The notes under the pieces: model-generated
The model's input: only the letters and a program-made list of their open reading frames with translations
What the model was told of the DNA's origin: nothing
The model's database searches: none
Translations under genes and position numbers: made by a program
Origin: Pterobdella sp. o SKG-2022
Lineage: Eukaryota; Annelida; Clitellata; Hirudinida; Piscicolidae
Assembly: GCA_964035795.1 (NCBI GenBank)
Contig: OZ038321.1
Coordinates: 8,697,446-8,761,445 of the forward strand
Length of the DNA stretch: 64,000 nucleotides
Direction of reading: 5' to 3'
Part shown: one piece after another, positions 1 through 9,080 of the stretch
Layout of the letters: each line of letters starts with the position of its first letter
Position numbering within the stretch: the stretch's first letter is position 1

Positions 1-55
1 TGTTATATTCAAACTAATCTACTCCTTTTACTTTTCGATTATGAGTTATAATAAT

Positions 56-259
56 TTAAAAAAATAACAATTTCAATGAAAACTTTTCTCTATGGTTTTG
101 AGCTTCTTGCGCCAAAAATTCTTGAACAACTTTCGACACTTTCTCACTACCTTCCACCAGTTGGTCCAACACTTCCCTTATGAGGTACTCTGCAACACCA
201 ATCCTCACACCAGTGCTGCCAGAAGATCCATATCTGACGGCCTTTTTACCTCCTTTCAT
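56..259 (-). CDS. UBR-L1 exon: helical block before the RING (matches human KDMIRWIL region)
   Basis: The frame reads GGKKAVRYGSSGS then GVAEYLIREVLDQLVEGSEK. It aligns with UBR-L2 at 16,540-16,780 (AGAEEYIGEVLDKLVKGS) and UBR-L3 at 48,170-48,260 (GGADFCIGSLLDKLYAHN). In human UBR1/2 the equivalent position is the helix before the charged linker and RING. It is the last UBR-L1 exon inside the window; the Lys/Arg linker and RING should follow to the left. Confidence 0.6.
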   Translation of the reverse strand: MKGGKKAVRYGSSGSTGVRIGVAEYLIREVLDQLVEGSEKVSKVVQEFLAQEAQNHREKFSLKLLFF

Positions 260-3200
260 TATTGGTATTCATGTTTAGTACAAAGTTCGCTACAAAGATT
301 GAAACTGGTTGAAAAGAAAAAATAACGATATAAGTTAAAATATTTATAAATATGTTTTTTGAAACAAAAGTTTTAATCATGACTAAAATTCTTCACGAAC
401 AGTATAAGAGAAATGAAGATGGGGACATCATCAGGTCGAAAAAACTTCTAAACTTCAAAAACAACCCAGTCACTCAGTTTTACATGAAAACCAGTGTTGA
501 AGAAATATCTTGCGTTACAACAGCTACCGGTGACTGACAAAATTTCAGTAGATTATTAAAAACCTCAAGCTGTGAATCAAATCGAACAATTGAACGCTAA
601 ACTAGAGGCTAGAGATCTTGTACTGATAAGATTTCGCTATCCGCACTACCAGCAAATGCTCTAAATAGACTTAAATAATATAAAAAGAATAAATAATAGA
701 ATTATTTAAAATAAAAATTTTCAGGTTTCAATTATGCTTCAAAAAAGCATCTTAGCAATGTAAAGGTTTTAGAAGTCACCTCAGTTTGCTGATAAAGATC
801 TTCTGATTATAATTAAACAACTAAAGTGATGGAGTCCTGTCAAGTAACCTAGAAGGTCTATAATCAATAATAATGTATTAATTTAGATTGATAGCAAAGT
901 AGACTACAGGCAATGATGCCCATAATAGAACGAAGTAGAGAGATTTTACGTTATGGCACGTTTGAATATTATTTTGGCTTTACTAAGCCATGAATGGCCA
1001 AACTAAACGCTGAAAACATAAGTTGAACCACTGATTAAAGAAATGGATCGTTTTAACGAAAAACTTAATAAAAGTTTATTCTACTCTAATTCTTTGAGCC
1101 AAAGACAAACATTCAAATGAAAAAAGTTTTAGGAGTTCACTTTATTTAGTTATTAGTTGAATAAATAAGAGAATAATAAATAAATAAATAAAGAAATAGT
1201 GGAATAAAACAAACTCCTAAAAAAGTTTTCATTTGAATATAAGTTCATACTAAAAACACACTCATATGAACAGGTAGGTAGACTTTCATTGCTAGCAGTT
1301 TGAACAGTTTAAGCAGCAAATAAAGGATATTTTCTTGACAACGATTTTCAGACCGTTTATCATAGCTTTCTTTGGATTTCCATCTTAATACTTTGTAATC
1401 CTCTTCTCTAGGTATGTATCCCAATTTATTTGGATTTCTTGTCCGTAAATAAAAATATTTGTTTTTGTTAATTGCATCAAACATTTCATGCAGACCTTTC
1501 ATTGAAGTTTTTTTTTAAATTCACTTTCATGCTAGGCTTCTATAAAAATTGTTCACCAGATGTGGCTAATATGTTATATTCAGAATCCATGGAAATCAGG
1601 CAGCTTTGGTGAAGACTCGAGTATTAGGACCACATAGATTTGTTTTTTTTCTCAGTTCCAACCTTAAATTTTATTTAAAATTTAAATTCAAATTGAACGT
1701 TAACTGAAAGAGTACGTAAGGAAATTTCAGAGGCATATTCAGTAAATGGATAGATATTTGTAGAGTGCTTTCATTCATTCTAATATAAAGAGTCTGAAAA
1801 GTTAATAAAAATATTTAACCACAATAAAAACAAAATGCTAGACTTAGGAACCTTGTAGAGGATTACATAGAGAAGCCCATGCATGGAAGCGCAATTAAGA
1901 AAATTACTGAAGCCATGCATGAAGGGATGGTATTTCTGAATAAAAATTTATCTAGAATTGAATTTACTACAAAGATATATTATATATATATATATATATT
2001 ATAAAAAATTTCAGTCAAAAACTTACATACCTTTTTGGGTCTTCGAAATGGCGTCCAAGGGGTGGTTTCTTTAGGCAATAATTTTTCCGTTTTTAATCTT
2101 TTCAGATGGAAATTATTCATTTGAATAAATTAAAGCTTATACAAAAAATTATGAGTTTTTATTAGTAAATGTGATTTTTTATGTTTGAAGTAGATTACCG
2201 TTTGTTGTAGTTGCTGACAGATTGGTCATAATCATTAAAACTTGTGGCTCTCATTCGTACCATAACCGGGTCATATTCTTTTAAGAATATATCCGCTGCG
2301 CAGTCATTTCACCATATTAAGGTTTCGTGTTTTCAAAAATTCAAATTTTATTGATGTATTCATTATTCAGTTTTTAATTACTTTTAAGAGAAAATTTTCC
2401 GTCAATTGGTTCATTTTGATAGCCAAATGTTATGGGTTCAAAATTGGCAACCTTACATAAGAAATAATGTAGTTCAAATTATAGGAAATAAAGAGTATTT
2501 TTTTCTAAATTTAACTAAAAAATAATCAAAATAGCTAAAGCAATTTTTTTTGCTGTTCCAATAGACAAATAAGGGTAAAAAGCCTTATTGAGAATAGGGG
2601 ATGATTCAAATGAAACTTACCTCATATACGATTTCAGAAATTCCTTTCTCTTCATGGAAGTGGCTTCTGTGTAACAAAAAAGTGAAATTATGTTTCAAAT
2701 TTAGGTTTTGTTCGATGTTATCAAATAAATATAAATGAAGTAATTTGAAAGGAATGTTCCAAATTATTTTTGAATATTGTAAGTCTTGTCGAGCCAATGT
2801 ATTGATTATCTCATATTTTAAAAGATGTCTATCGTTCTTACCTACAATTATAATTTCATAGTTTTTCACACAAAAATTAAAAAAAAAGAGAATATAATTA
2901 ATTAAAATGTAATAATTTACTTACCAGCTAAAATTCATGTGGATATAACAATAGCGAAAAAAAACAACTTCATCCAGCATGAAGATGGCTTGTTGAGCAT
3001 TTTCTTCGTCAGAATAACTCACTACCAGTTTGTCTAACGTATCAAAACTTTGAATTAAATTAATTTTACTTTCAAAACTATTTTTCATTCATTTTTATCA
3101 TCAAAAAATATATATGAATCGACAAACTTTTCCAAAGAGCTTTGTACAAAGAAATCGGGGTCCATTTGTGAGCAGGCTAACTAAAAAATGATAATAAGAT

Positions 3201-4335
3201 TACATTTTGTTGAGAATGTGATTATGATTTTTAAAGTTATGCGATTCATCTTATAAAAAATTTTTATGTATGTTCAGTAATTATTTTTTAGGAAAATTTT
3301 ATCGTTTTATGAGAATCTTCATAAATTGTTCCATACAACAAAAATATATATAATTTTTGCTAGTTTTATTATGAGGCTAAACTTATTTGAAATTATAACT
3401 AGTTTTTTTATTTTTATAAAGGTATTGTAATGTAATGTAATGTAATGCGGTATTTATAAAGCGCTTTTCCTTATAGATCAAATTTAATGTAGCGAAAACA
3501 CACTGTGGAATAGGTGCTAATTGTCGGCCCACGCGAGATCGAACCCGGTAACTTTGTATAATTAGCCTAATGCTCAACCATTGAGTTATAGGGGCTGACA
3601 AAGGTATGAAAAATTTTATAAATTGACCTTAAAACAACTATAAAATTCACTGCTATTGTATTCTACAAAAAAGCTCAATACTTTTGGTTAGTGAGTAACA
3701 AAGGAAACAGCATAAAGTTGCACCTGAATAAGATAAAAGTCAGGGTCTACAGTACCAGAACAATAACTCGCCATCTTGTAGAAGCAACTTTGTTTTTTTA
3801 TCGAATCTTCATTTTGGACTATTTTTCTAATGAATGCTTTGACAGATGCCGCTTTGAAGGTTTTAAAGTTTTTTGAAGTCTTTTCTAGATAAAAATATCT
3901 ATATAATCTAGTGGCATTAAATTTTTCTTTTTGTTCAAAAAGAAGTGTGCCACGATAAAAACACGAGAAGACAATTTTTTCAAGTACCTGTTAATAACAC
4001 ATTATGTCCTTTGATATGAATTCAACTTAACGCTCGAAAACTTAAAGAATAGATCCTGAAAATTTCATAACTTCAACATCTCCACAATCACACTTCCCTC
4101 CTTGCTTTTCACTTACCATCATATAATAGTCATGACCTTTTACGAAAAAATATTTAGATTGTAAATTCCTGCTAATATAAATGAAAACCTATGTGTTTAT
4201 CTGGTTCAAAACACTCTGGACAAATAGCCATGGCAGGTATGAGAGCACGTTTCACATCTGTAAGCTGTGAAGTCTCCCGACCGCGTGGTTGAACAAATTT
4301 TAGAGTAGTCATACTTTTTCATTTAAAAACAAAAA
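56..4335 (-). CDS. UBR-L1: UBR1/2-like N-recognin E3 ligase gene, N-terminal half, cut by left window edge
   Basis: Multi-exon gene read from high to low coordinate. Exons in order: UBR box (4,061-4,325, frame break); a block at 2,940-3,180 carrying LACSQMDPDFFVQ and LIQSFDTLDKL, matching the human 'MDPNHFL...LIEEML' region; winged helix at 2,606-2,869; LKEYDPVMVRMR at 2,210-2,305; a proline-containing linker at 2,020-2,090; FLNCASMHGLLYVILYKV at 1,820-1,930; NILYLLLKLFKLL at 1,250-1,400; GVAEYLIREVLDQLV at 56-250. Each has a counterpart in the same order in UBR-L2 and UBR-L3. The family recognises N-degrons and transfers ubiquitin through a C-terminal RING, which here would lie left of the window. 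Introns hold a foldback, an (AT)n tract and a SINE. The UBR box frame break could mean a pseudogene; the other exons look open. The family call is strong; exon ends are approximate. Confidence 0.72.
1111..1238. repeat. Short foldback (inverted repeat), MITE-like
   Basis: The arm starting ATTCAAATGAAAAAAGTTTT at 1,111 is mirrored by the stretch ending at 1,238, with matching TTAGGAGTT cores. A central (AAAT)n-like spacer lies between about 1,150 and 1,197. Arms are about 40 bp and imperfect. It sits in a UBR-L1 intron. No coding content seen. Confidence 0.6.
1245..1502 (-). CDS. UBR-L1 exon: helical block (ILAMLE-like)
   Basis: Core residues ENILYLLLKLFKLLAMKVYL match UBR-L2 ETILTYLLLLFFKHT (17,112-17,340) and UBR-L3 YTILTLLIKLYEEHT (48,351-48,605). 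In human UBR2 this corresponds to the SSILAMLETLQNAPYL region. Only roughly 1,250-1,400 is likely exonic. The upstream part of this open stretch may be intron. Confidence 0.5.
   Translation of the reverse strand: MKGLHEMFDAINKNKYFYLRTRNPNKLGYIPREEDYKVLRWKSKESYDKRSENRCQENILYLLLKLFKLLAMKVYLPVHMSVFLV
1976..2001. repeat. (AT)n microsatellite
   Basis: Uninterrupted alternating TA of about 22 bp in a UBR-L1 intron, just downstream on the minus strand of the GTATGT splice-donor-like end of the 2,020-2,090 exon. Confidence 0.9.
2606..2869 (-). CDS. UBR-L1 exon(s): winged-helix block
   Basis: NDRHLLKYEIINTLARQDLQ aligns with human UBR2 ATDEIKREIIHQLSIKPMAH and with UBR-L2 at 19,460-19,565 and UBR-L3 at 52,885-53,025. 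It is followed by HFHEEKGISEIVYE (human ENKETGMESVIEAVAHF). A TTACACAG acceptor and a GTAAGT donor flank the second part, so the block is probably two exons with a short A/T-rich intron read through in frame. In the family this fold lies between the HLP region and the RING linker. Confidence 0.62.
   Translation of the reverse strand: MKNYEIIIVGKNDRHLLKYEIINTLARQDLQYSKIIWNIPFKLLHLYLFDNIEQNLNLKHNFTFLLHRSHFHEEKGISEIVYEVSFI
3420..3602 (-). mobile_element. tRNA-derived SINE, copy 1
   Basis: On the minus strand a tRNA-like head has an A-box-like TAACTCAATGGTTGAG and a B-box GGTTCGATC. A body follows (CACAGTGTGTTTTCGCTAC), then the tail motif GCGCTTTATAAATACCGC and a (TTACA)n run. The same layout recurs at 22,576, 44,745 and, partially, 42,385. 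It is an insertion within a UBR-L1 intron. Confidence 0.85.
4061..4325 (-). CDS. UBR-L1 UBR box (N-degron pocket), two exons, with a frame break
   Basis: First exon (about 4,195-4,325) reads ICSTTRSGDFTAYRCETCS. The frame then slips and continues IPAMAICPECFEPDKHIG. After a phase-1 intron the second exon (about 4,055-4,140) gives HDYYMMVSEKQGGKCDCGD. These match the zinc and pocket residues of the human UBR1 box (YSCRDC, VLCMDCF, HKNHRY, GGFCDCGD). Compared with UBR-L2, two bases are missing between the CxxC and PAM. The human third-position Cys in PTCVLCMDC is Met here. As written the box cannot be translated through, so the gene is either broken or the base count is wrong. Confidence 0.78.
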
Positions 4336-4394
4336 AAAAATTTTTTCATTCAAAAACTTTGAGTTAAATTTCAAAATTTTTCTAAAAACTTTGA

Positions 4395-4565
4395 TCGAAA
4401 GTTTAACTAGAAATAGAAACTTTCGAACATTTTCGTAGATAACTTTCCAACTCAGTACCCCCAGAAATCAATTCAACAAATTTTTTCAAGTCTTCTCTAT
4501 TCAAAATCGTTACACTTTTTAACTTAAAATGAACAAAATCATGAATTTTTCGTTTGTAAGAAAAC
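4395..4565 (-). CDS. Possible N-terminal exon of UBR-L1
   Basis: An open minus-strand stretch reads VTILNREDLKKFVELISGG then TELESYLRKCS, just upstream of the UBR box. It has coding-like composition, unlike the surrounding A/T runs. I do not recognise it. Its position fits the weakly conserved N-terminus that precedes the UBR box in this family. It could equally be chance or an unrelated exon. Confidence 0.3.
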
Positions 4566-4689
4566 ATTGTTATTGTTTTTAAAAGGGACGACCAAACGTG
4601 TAAAATTAGTTTGGAATAGAAGTATGAATAAATTATTCACAAACTATGATAAAATTTGTATTTTTGAACTATGCTTACTTACTTTCTTA

Positions 4690-6065
4690 GCGCGGCATAC
4701 TATCATGTCGAGAAATTGTAGCCGCCACGACGCCAGCCCAAAGACTCCCGTCTCTCATTGCTCCAGCCAGATCTTCTTTTTCCATGCCACAGTTCTAGCC
4801 AGCCTGTTAACAAATGTCATTGTCGGTCTTCTTATACTGACACTACCATGTCATGGTTTTCAGAGTACTAGATCTGCAACGACTTCGTCGCTCCTTCTGA
4901 AGCAGTGTCCAGCAAACCTCAAACGTCTCTGTCTGATCACGTCGGAGATTTTTGGCAGTTTCGAGTAAAGCACTGTATTGGAGACATGTTCTCTCCAGCT
5001 AGTTTCTAAGGTCCCTTGGAGCAGTTTTGAATAACATTCATCCAGTTTTTTCTCGAGGCTATTTGTTAGGATCCAAGTTTCACACTCGTATAGCAGTATT
5101 GCTTCTACAGTCGCCTTGAAAACTCTTATCTTGAACTGCCATTGTAGACTTGAGTTCCATATTCGTGATAGCTTGTTCGACGCTTTTTACGCTAACGCCT
5201 TTTTGATACCAACGTCTTTTTCCGTTGATCCTATCTAGGATCCCAGGTACTTATATTCATCAACGCATTCGGTGTCATTGTCCTCCGCTGTAGTGATTTT
5301 TGGTACTTCTTTTTGATTGAGTGATAGAAATTTATTTTTTTCCCCGTTAATGTGAAGTCCAACTTTTTTTGCTACTTTTTCTAATACATTGAAAAATGTC
5401 TGGGCTTGCTTTACCTCATTTGACATGAGAACAATATCATCCGCAAAATCGCAATCAGTTACTACAGATGGTTTAATTCTTCTACTCTGCCTTTTTACAA
5501 GAGTGAACCCAACTTTCTCTCCATTATTGATAATAGCTCTTCTTAACACATAGTCCAAAACAATCACAAAAAAATATGGTGCTAGAGTATCACTTTGTAG
5601 AACACCAGCTTGAATACCGAAGCTTCTCGTTTCGCCGTCGGCTGATAGAACTTAAGCTGGAGTGTTTCTGATTGCAGTCACAGAAATATCAAAAATTCCA
5701 TATGCCTATAATATTTTAAACATCTTGCCTCTGTGAACTGTGTCAAATGCTTTCTTAAAGTCAATAAAAGTGAAAAAGGCGGGTAGATTTTTCTTTTTCA
5801 CACCTTCAAGAGTAGTCTTAAAGCAAGAATATGACCTGTTGTAGATCTGTTATTGCGAAATCTGTTTTGATTAATGCGTAACTTGTGATTGATTCCAGAT
5901 TTTATTCGATTCCGAATCATCTTATTATAGGCTTTAGCCACAAGCGAACTTAAGCTTATACCACGATTGCTGCTAGCAGATCTCAAATCTCCACTTTTTG
6001 GTATGGGGATAATATTCAGCATTGACCATTGACGTGGTATACCTTGTTGAACTTGCGCAGTGTTG
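4690..6065 (-). mobile_element. Non-LTR retrotransposon relic (RTE-like reverse transcriptase), 5'-truncated and frameshifted
   Basis: Read on the minus strand. An RT N-terminal part at 5,798-6,022 has NIIPIPKSGDLRSASSNRGI and INQNRFRNNRSTTGHILALR. The palm with catalytic DCDFADDIVLMSN lies at 5,235-5,567. A C-terminal part near 4,700-4,900 has RFAGHCFRRSDEVVADLVLW. The frame is broken between blocks (5,570-5,800). No endonuclease is visible, so the copy is 5'-truncated. It lies between UBR-L1 and UBR-L2. Its domain wording resembles the 57.3-59.7 kb copy. Confidence 0.85.
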
Positions 6066-8013
6066 CAGAAATCCAGAATTATGTCATAAAATTTGCAATG
6101 CTTAAGTATTTAACCTATCTAAACTCTGCTCGTCTCAAATATAAGGCTTGGATAACTACTGCAATGAGACCTCATTTGAAGAAGTGATGTTCATTAGTTT
6201 CTTAAGTTAATGTATATAAGTTTGCATCAAAATAAAGTTTTAAATTTTTTAAAATGTTCATAAAAATTTCACTATGATATTTATTATTATATTCCACAAA
6301 TAATCGAGCATTGTGATATTAGTTATAAATGGTATTGTCTGCGCACCAAGCAAAAGTAGAGTGAATGGTTGAAAATGCCACTATGATAACTTTAAAATGG
6401 AATAAAACATTTCAAACCTTCAAAAATGCTGATAATGATCTAAAAATAGAAAATCTATTTTATTTTCTTTTACGTAAAATTGGCTCAAAAATGTCAAAAA
6501 TTATTTTTTTTACAATTCTTAATTCAAGGTGAAATAATATACCAAAAAAGTTCAATAAATCAAGTTAAGTAATTTTTGAAAAATGAATAAAGTTAAAAAT
6601 AATTGAAAATTATGAAATTTAAATCACGATTTGAAATGTTTCCGTGTTCTCTTTCTGTTCGTGATATTATGTAATTGGATCTGTGGCTTTTCCGATAGAA
6701 GCGAAAATTTTACCTATGTAACACGAACAGGCACTTCGCGATCAGGCAAAAAGTATTGAATAGCGAGCCCATAGTTTATGAACCAATCATAAAACTCCAA
6801 AAAAGTTGTGAAAGTACTGAAATAATCATTTTAAGAAGTTTTTAGAAAAAAAACTAACATTTATCAAATAACAAAGCTTTTTGTACAATCCGTGAATATT
6901 TAAACATTATGATACATGAATATTTTCAAAAAAAAAAACTAACATTTTTCAAAGCCTATGATTGGTCTTATGATATTTAATTTAAAACAGCTCTTTGCTG
7001 CTGGGAACTTCTTTAGTAACATGATGGCAGACGATGCGAGAGCCGAGTGCAAAAAAATAATCTTTCACGCATTTGCCCACTTCTAGCTGTTTTAAAGCAC
7101 TAGCCTTCTGGTATTCGGCTTGAAATGGGTGAATATTTCTCGATCTTATTTTAAGCGATGCTTTCCGCTAGTTTTTGAAGAGAGATTCAAGATTTACACG
7201 TGACTCTCCAATCCAATCAGGACCTTGTAATATCCAGCAACTTCAAATCATACTCAAATACTTCGGCTGGTATAGCTTAATTGTCTAAAAAAATCAAGTT
7301 TGATAATGTATCGGTCCAACAGTAAACACTTCTTTTATAGTATTTTTTTCAAAAATTTATTTGTGACGATTGCTTTGAGTGAATCGCTGAAAAACGCTAT
7401 ATAAATTCCACATTACTTTTAAACATTAAAACTGACCTTGAGCTATAGGGACCTTTTCTTAAAGAAAAAAATACAAGCTAATTTTCAAAATTTTTAATAG
7501 GTTACAAAAAAAGAAATAGAAAAACTGAATAAGTAGTTACTAAAAATATTTTCTCAAACATTTTCAAAAAGAATCCTCGCGTTTTTGATTTAAACTAAAA
7601 ACTGGAAAATTTATTTTTGTGTTCATTTGAGAAATTCTGTTAGTCAATGTGAAAAAATATAGAAAATTCAATAAAGGTATCCCATTTTTTCATGTTTTTA
7701 TAGTACTTTTTAAATTCGACGATTTTAAAAAATAACATTTTGATTCAAAAGAAAATTTTTCGAAACCCTCGTTTTTTTTATCTATACTTTTCGATGAATT
7801 GGATTTTGTCATGAATAAGTTAGTATCAAAAACTATATAATTTTTTCGAGAATAAGTCTTAAAAACTTCATTTTGTTGACTTCAAATCGAAAAATTTTAA
7901 GCAAAATACACACGATTCTTCTAAAAAATAACCTCTTGAATTTTTTAATTCTTCTCTTTTAAGAAAAAACACAAAGTTTGTGTACCAAACTTATAAATAA
8001 AATCAGTAAGTGA
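6066..8013 (-). other. Intergenic region between UBR-L2 end and UBR-L1 start, with two possible orphan exons
   Basis: Mostly A/T-rich with no recognisable gene. Two minus-strand stretches look coding: 7,010-7,180 (NIHPFQAEYQKASALKQLEV then GKCVKDYFFALGSR) and 6,690-6,800 (FYDWFINYGLAIQYFLPDRE). They could be 5' exons of UBR-L1 or remnants of another gene. I recognise no family. A SINE/LINE-like tail lies at 7,370-7,425. Confidence 0.25.
7370..7425 (+). repeat. Retroelement 3'-tail motif
   Basis: GAATCGCTGAAAAACGCTAT followed by ATAAATTCCACATTA resembles the tail at 34,495-34,540 (GCGCTATATAAGTATTTCAC). It is probably the 3' end of a LINE or SINE with no body left. Confidence 0.35.
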
Positions 8014-9080
8014 TCATAGATAAATTTTGCTCCAATTTTTGGCGAAGATATCAAAGCAGTTAAAAAGCCACATGTTTTGCACGTAATCATATCGTTCCTT
8101 GAGTAAGGTCAAATCTTGCATTTTTCTATAAATATTTTTCATAAATTTATCAAATAAATGAAACAGTTTTAAAACTAAAAAACCAAGAAATTAATGAAAA
8201 AATTCCAAAAATTAAGCCATACTTTAAGAGATAAGATTGGCCATGTTTGTCTATATACGGAGATTCAAAATAAATGCTTCTATTTTGCCATATTATTGAC
8301 ATGGTATTATTAGTGCTACATAAGGCTACGTTCGTACCTCTTCCACATTTAAAAGCGTGCTGTGAATTTATGAAGTAAAATGTTTTCAATTGTCAATTCG
8401 GAATCAATTCATCAAATTGCTTTTTTCATTATTTTTTTTAGTATTCAACTGTAAAAAAACAAAAAAATAATCAAAACCTGCAGTTCTAATTCATGGAGAA
8501 ATGAATTGAAACAAATGAGACACCGCTCAATTTTATTCTTCTTTGTGTATCGTAGGTTTTCTGGTCTGTGCACCATGAGAATTAATTATTTCAAACATTT
8601 TCTATTTTTTTTTTAAATTCGATTCCAATTTTCATAATTATAAATACCAAAAATTTTCTATCAGCTTCATAAAAATCTTCAAATCTTTTAGGCAGTGCTA
8701 TCAGTTGCGGGGGCTTCCAGTCTGTTGCCAAAATTTTTCTCATGAGCTGCATAACATTTGACGTTATTATGGAAACATTAATTTATAAAAGCTGCAAATT
8801 TAAAAAATAAATAGAATAACCACAAAACAAGCCTAACATGACAACTAGGTTTGACTTTGAGAATATAATTGGTGTGTCTACAAAACTTGGTCAAATAATA
8901 AAGCAATGTTTTGTCATCCCAGCCAAAACATCTGGAGTACATGATTTGTTCTTCAGATTGTGCGTTATTTACACAACAAAAAAACATACTTGATAGAAGT
9001 CAAGTTATTGCTTTCTATGTCGATGCCAATGAGAAGACCATACAGCTTCCACATGTCAAAAAGCACTATATCCTTTGAAA
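8014..9080 (-). CDS. UBR-L2 C-terminal exons: zinc/cap domain and last exon
   Basis: Exons, N to C: DMWKLYGLLIGIDIESNNL (9,000-9,075); CFGWDDKTLLYYLTKFCRHT (about 8,800-8,960; human GWYLWVSLKNGITPYLRC); KPPQLIALPKRFEDFYEAD (8,640-8,750; human RKRNSLIELPDDYSCLLNQ); KKNKIERCLICFNSFLHEL (8,475-8,590; human HPVLCLFCGAILC); HAFKCGRGTNVALCS with YFESPYIDKHGQSYLL (about 8,220-8,359; human YPAPYLDEYGET), ending at a GTATGG donor; last exon DLTLLKERYDYVQNMWLF (8,014-8,125; human NPLHLSRERYRKLHLVW). The exon at 8,475 keeps CLIC but lacks the following Cys pair seen in UBR-L3. Confidence 0.8.

Noticed and set aside
352..537. Plus-strand 61-codon frame and following open text to 1,050
   Set aside because: No recognisable domain; lies in an UBR-L1 intron between matched exons.
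4567..4968. 133-codon plus-strand frame
   Set aside because: Shadow of the C-terminal part of the minus-strand LINE relic.
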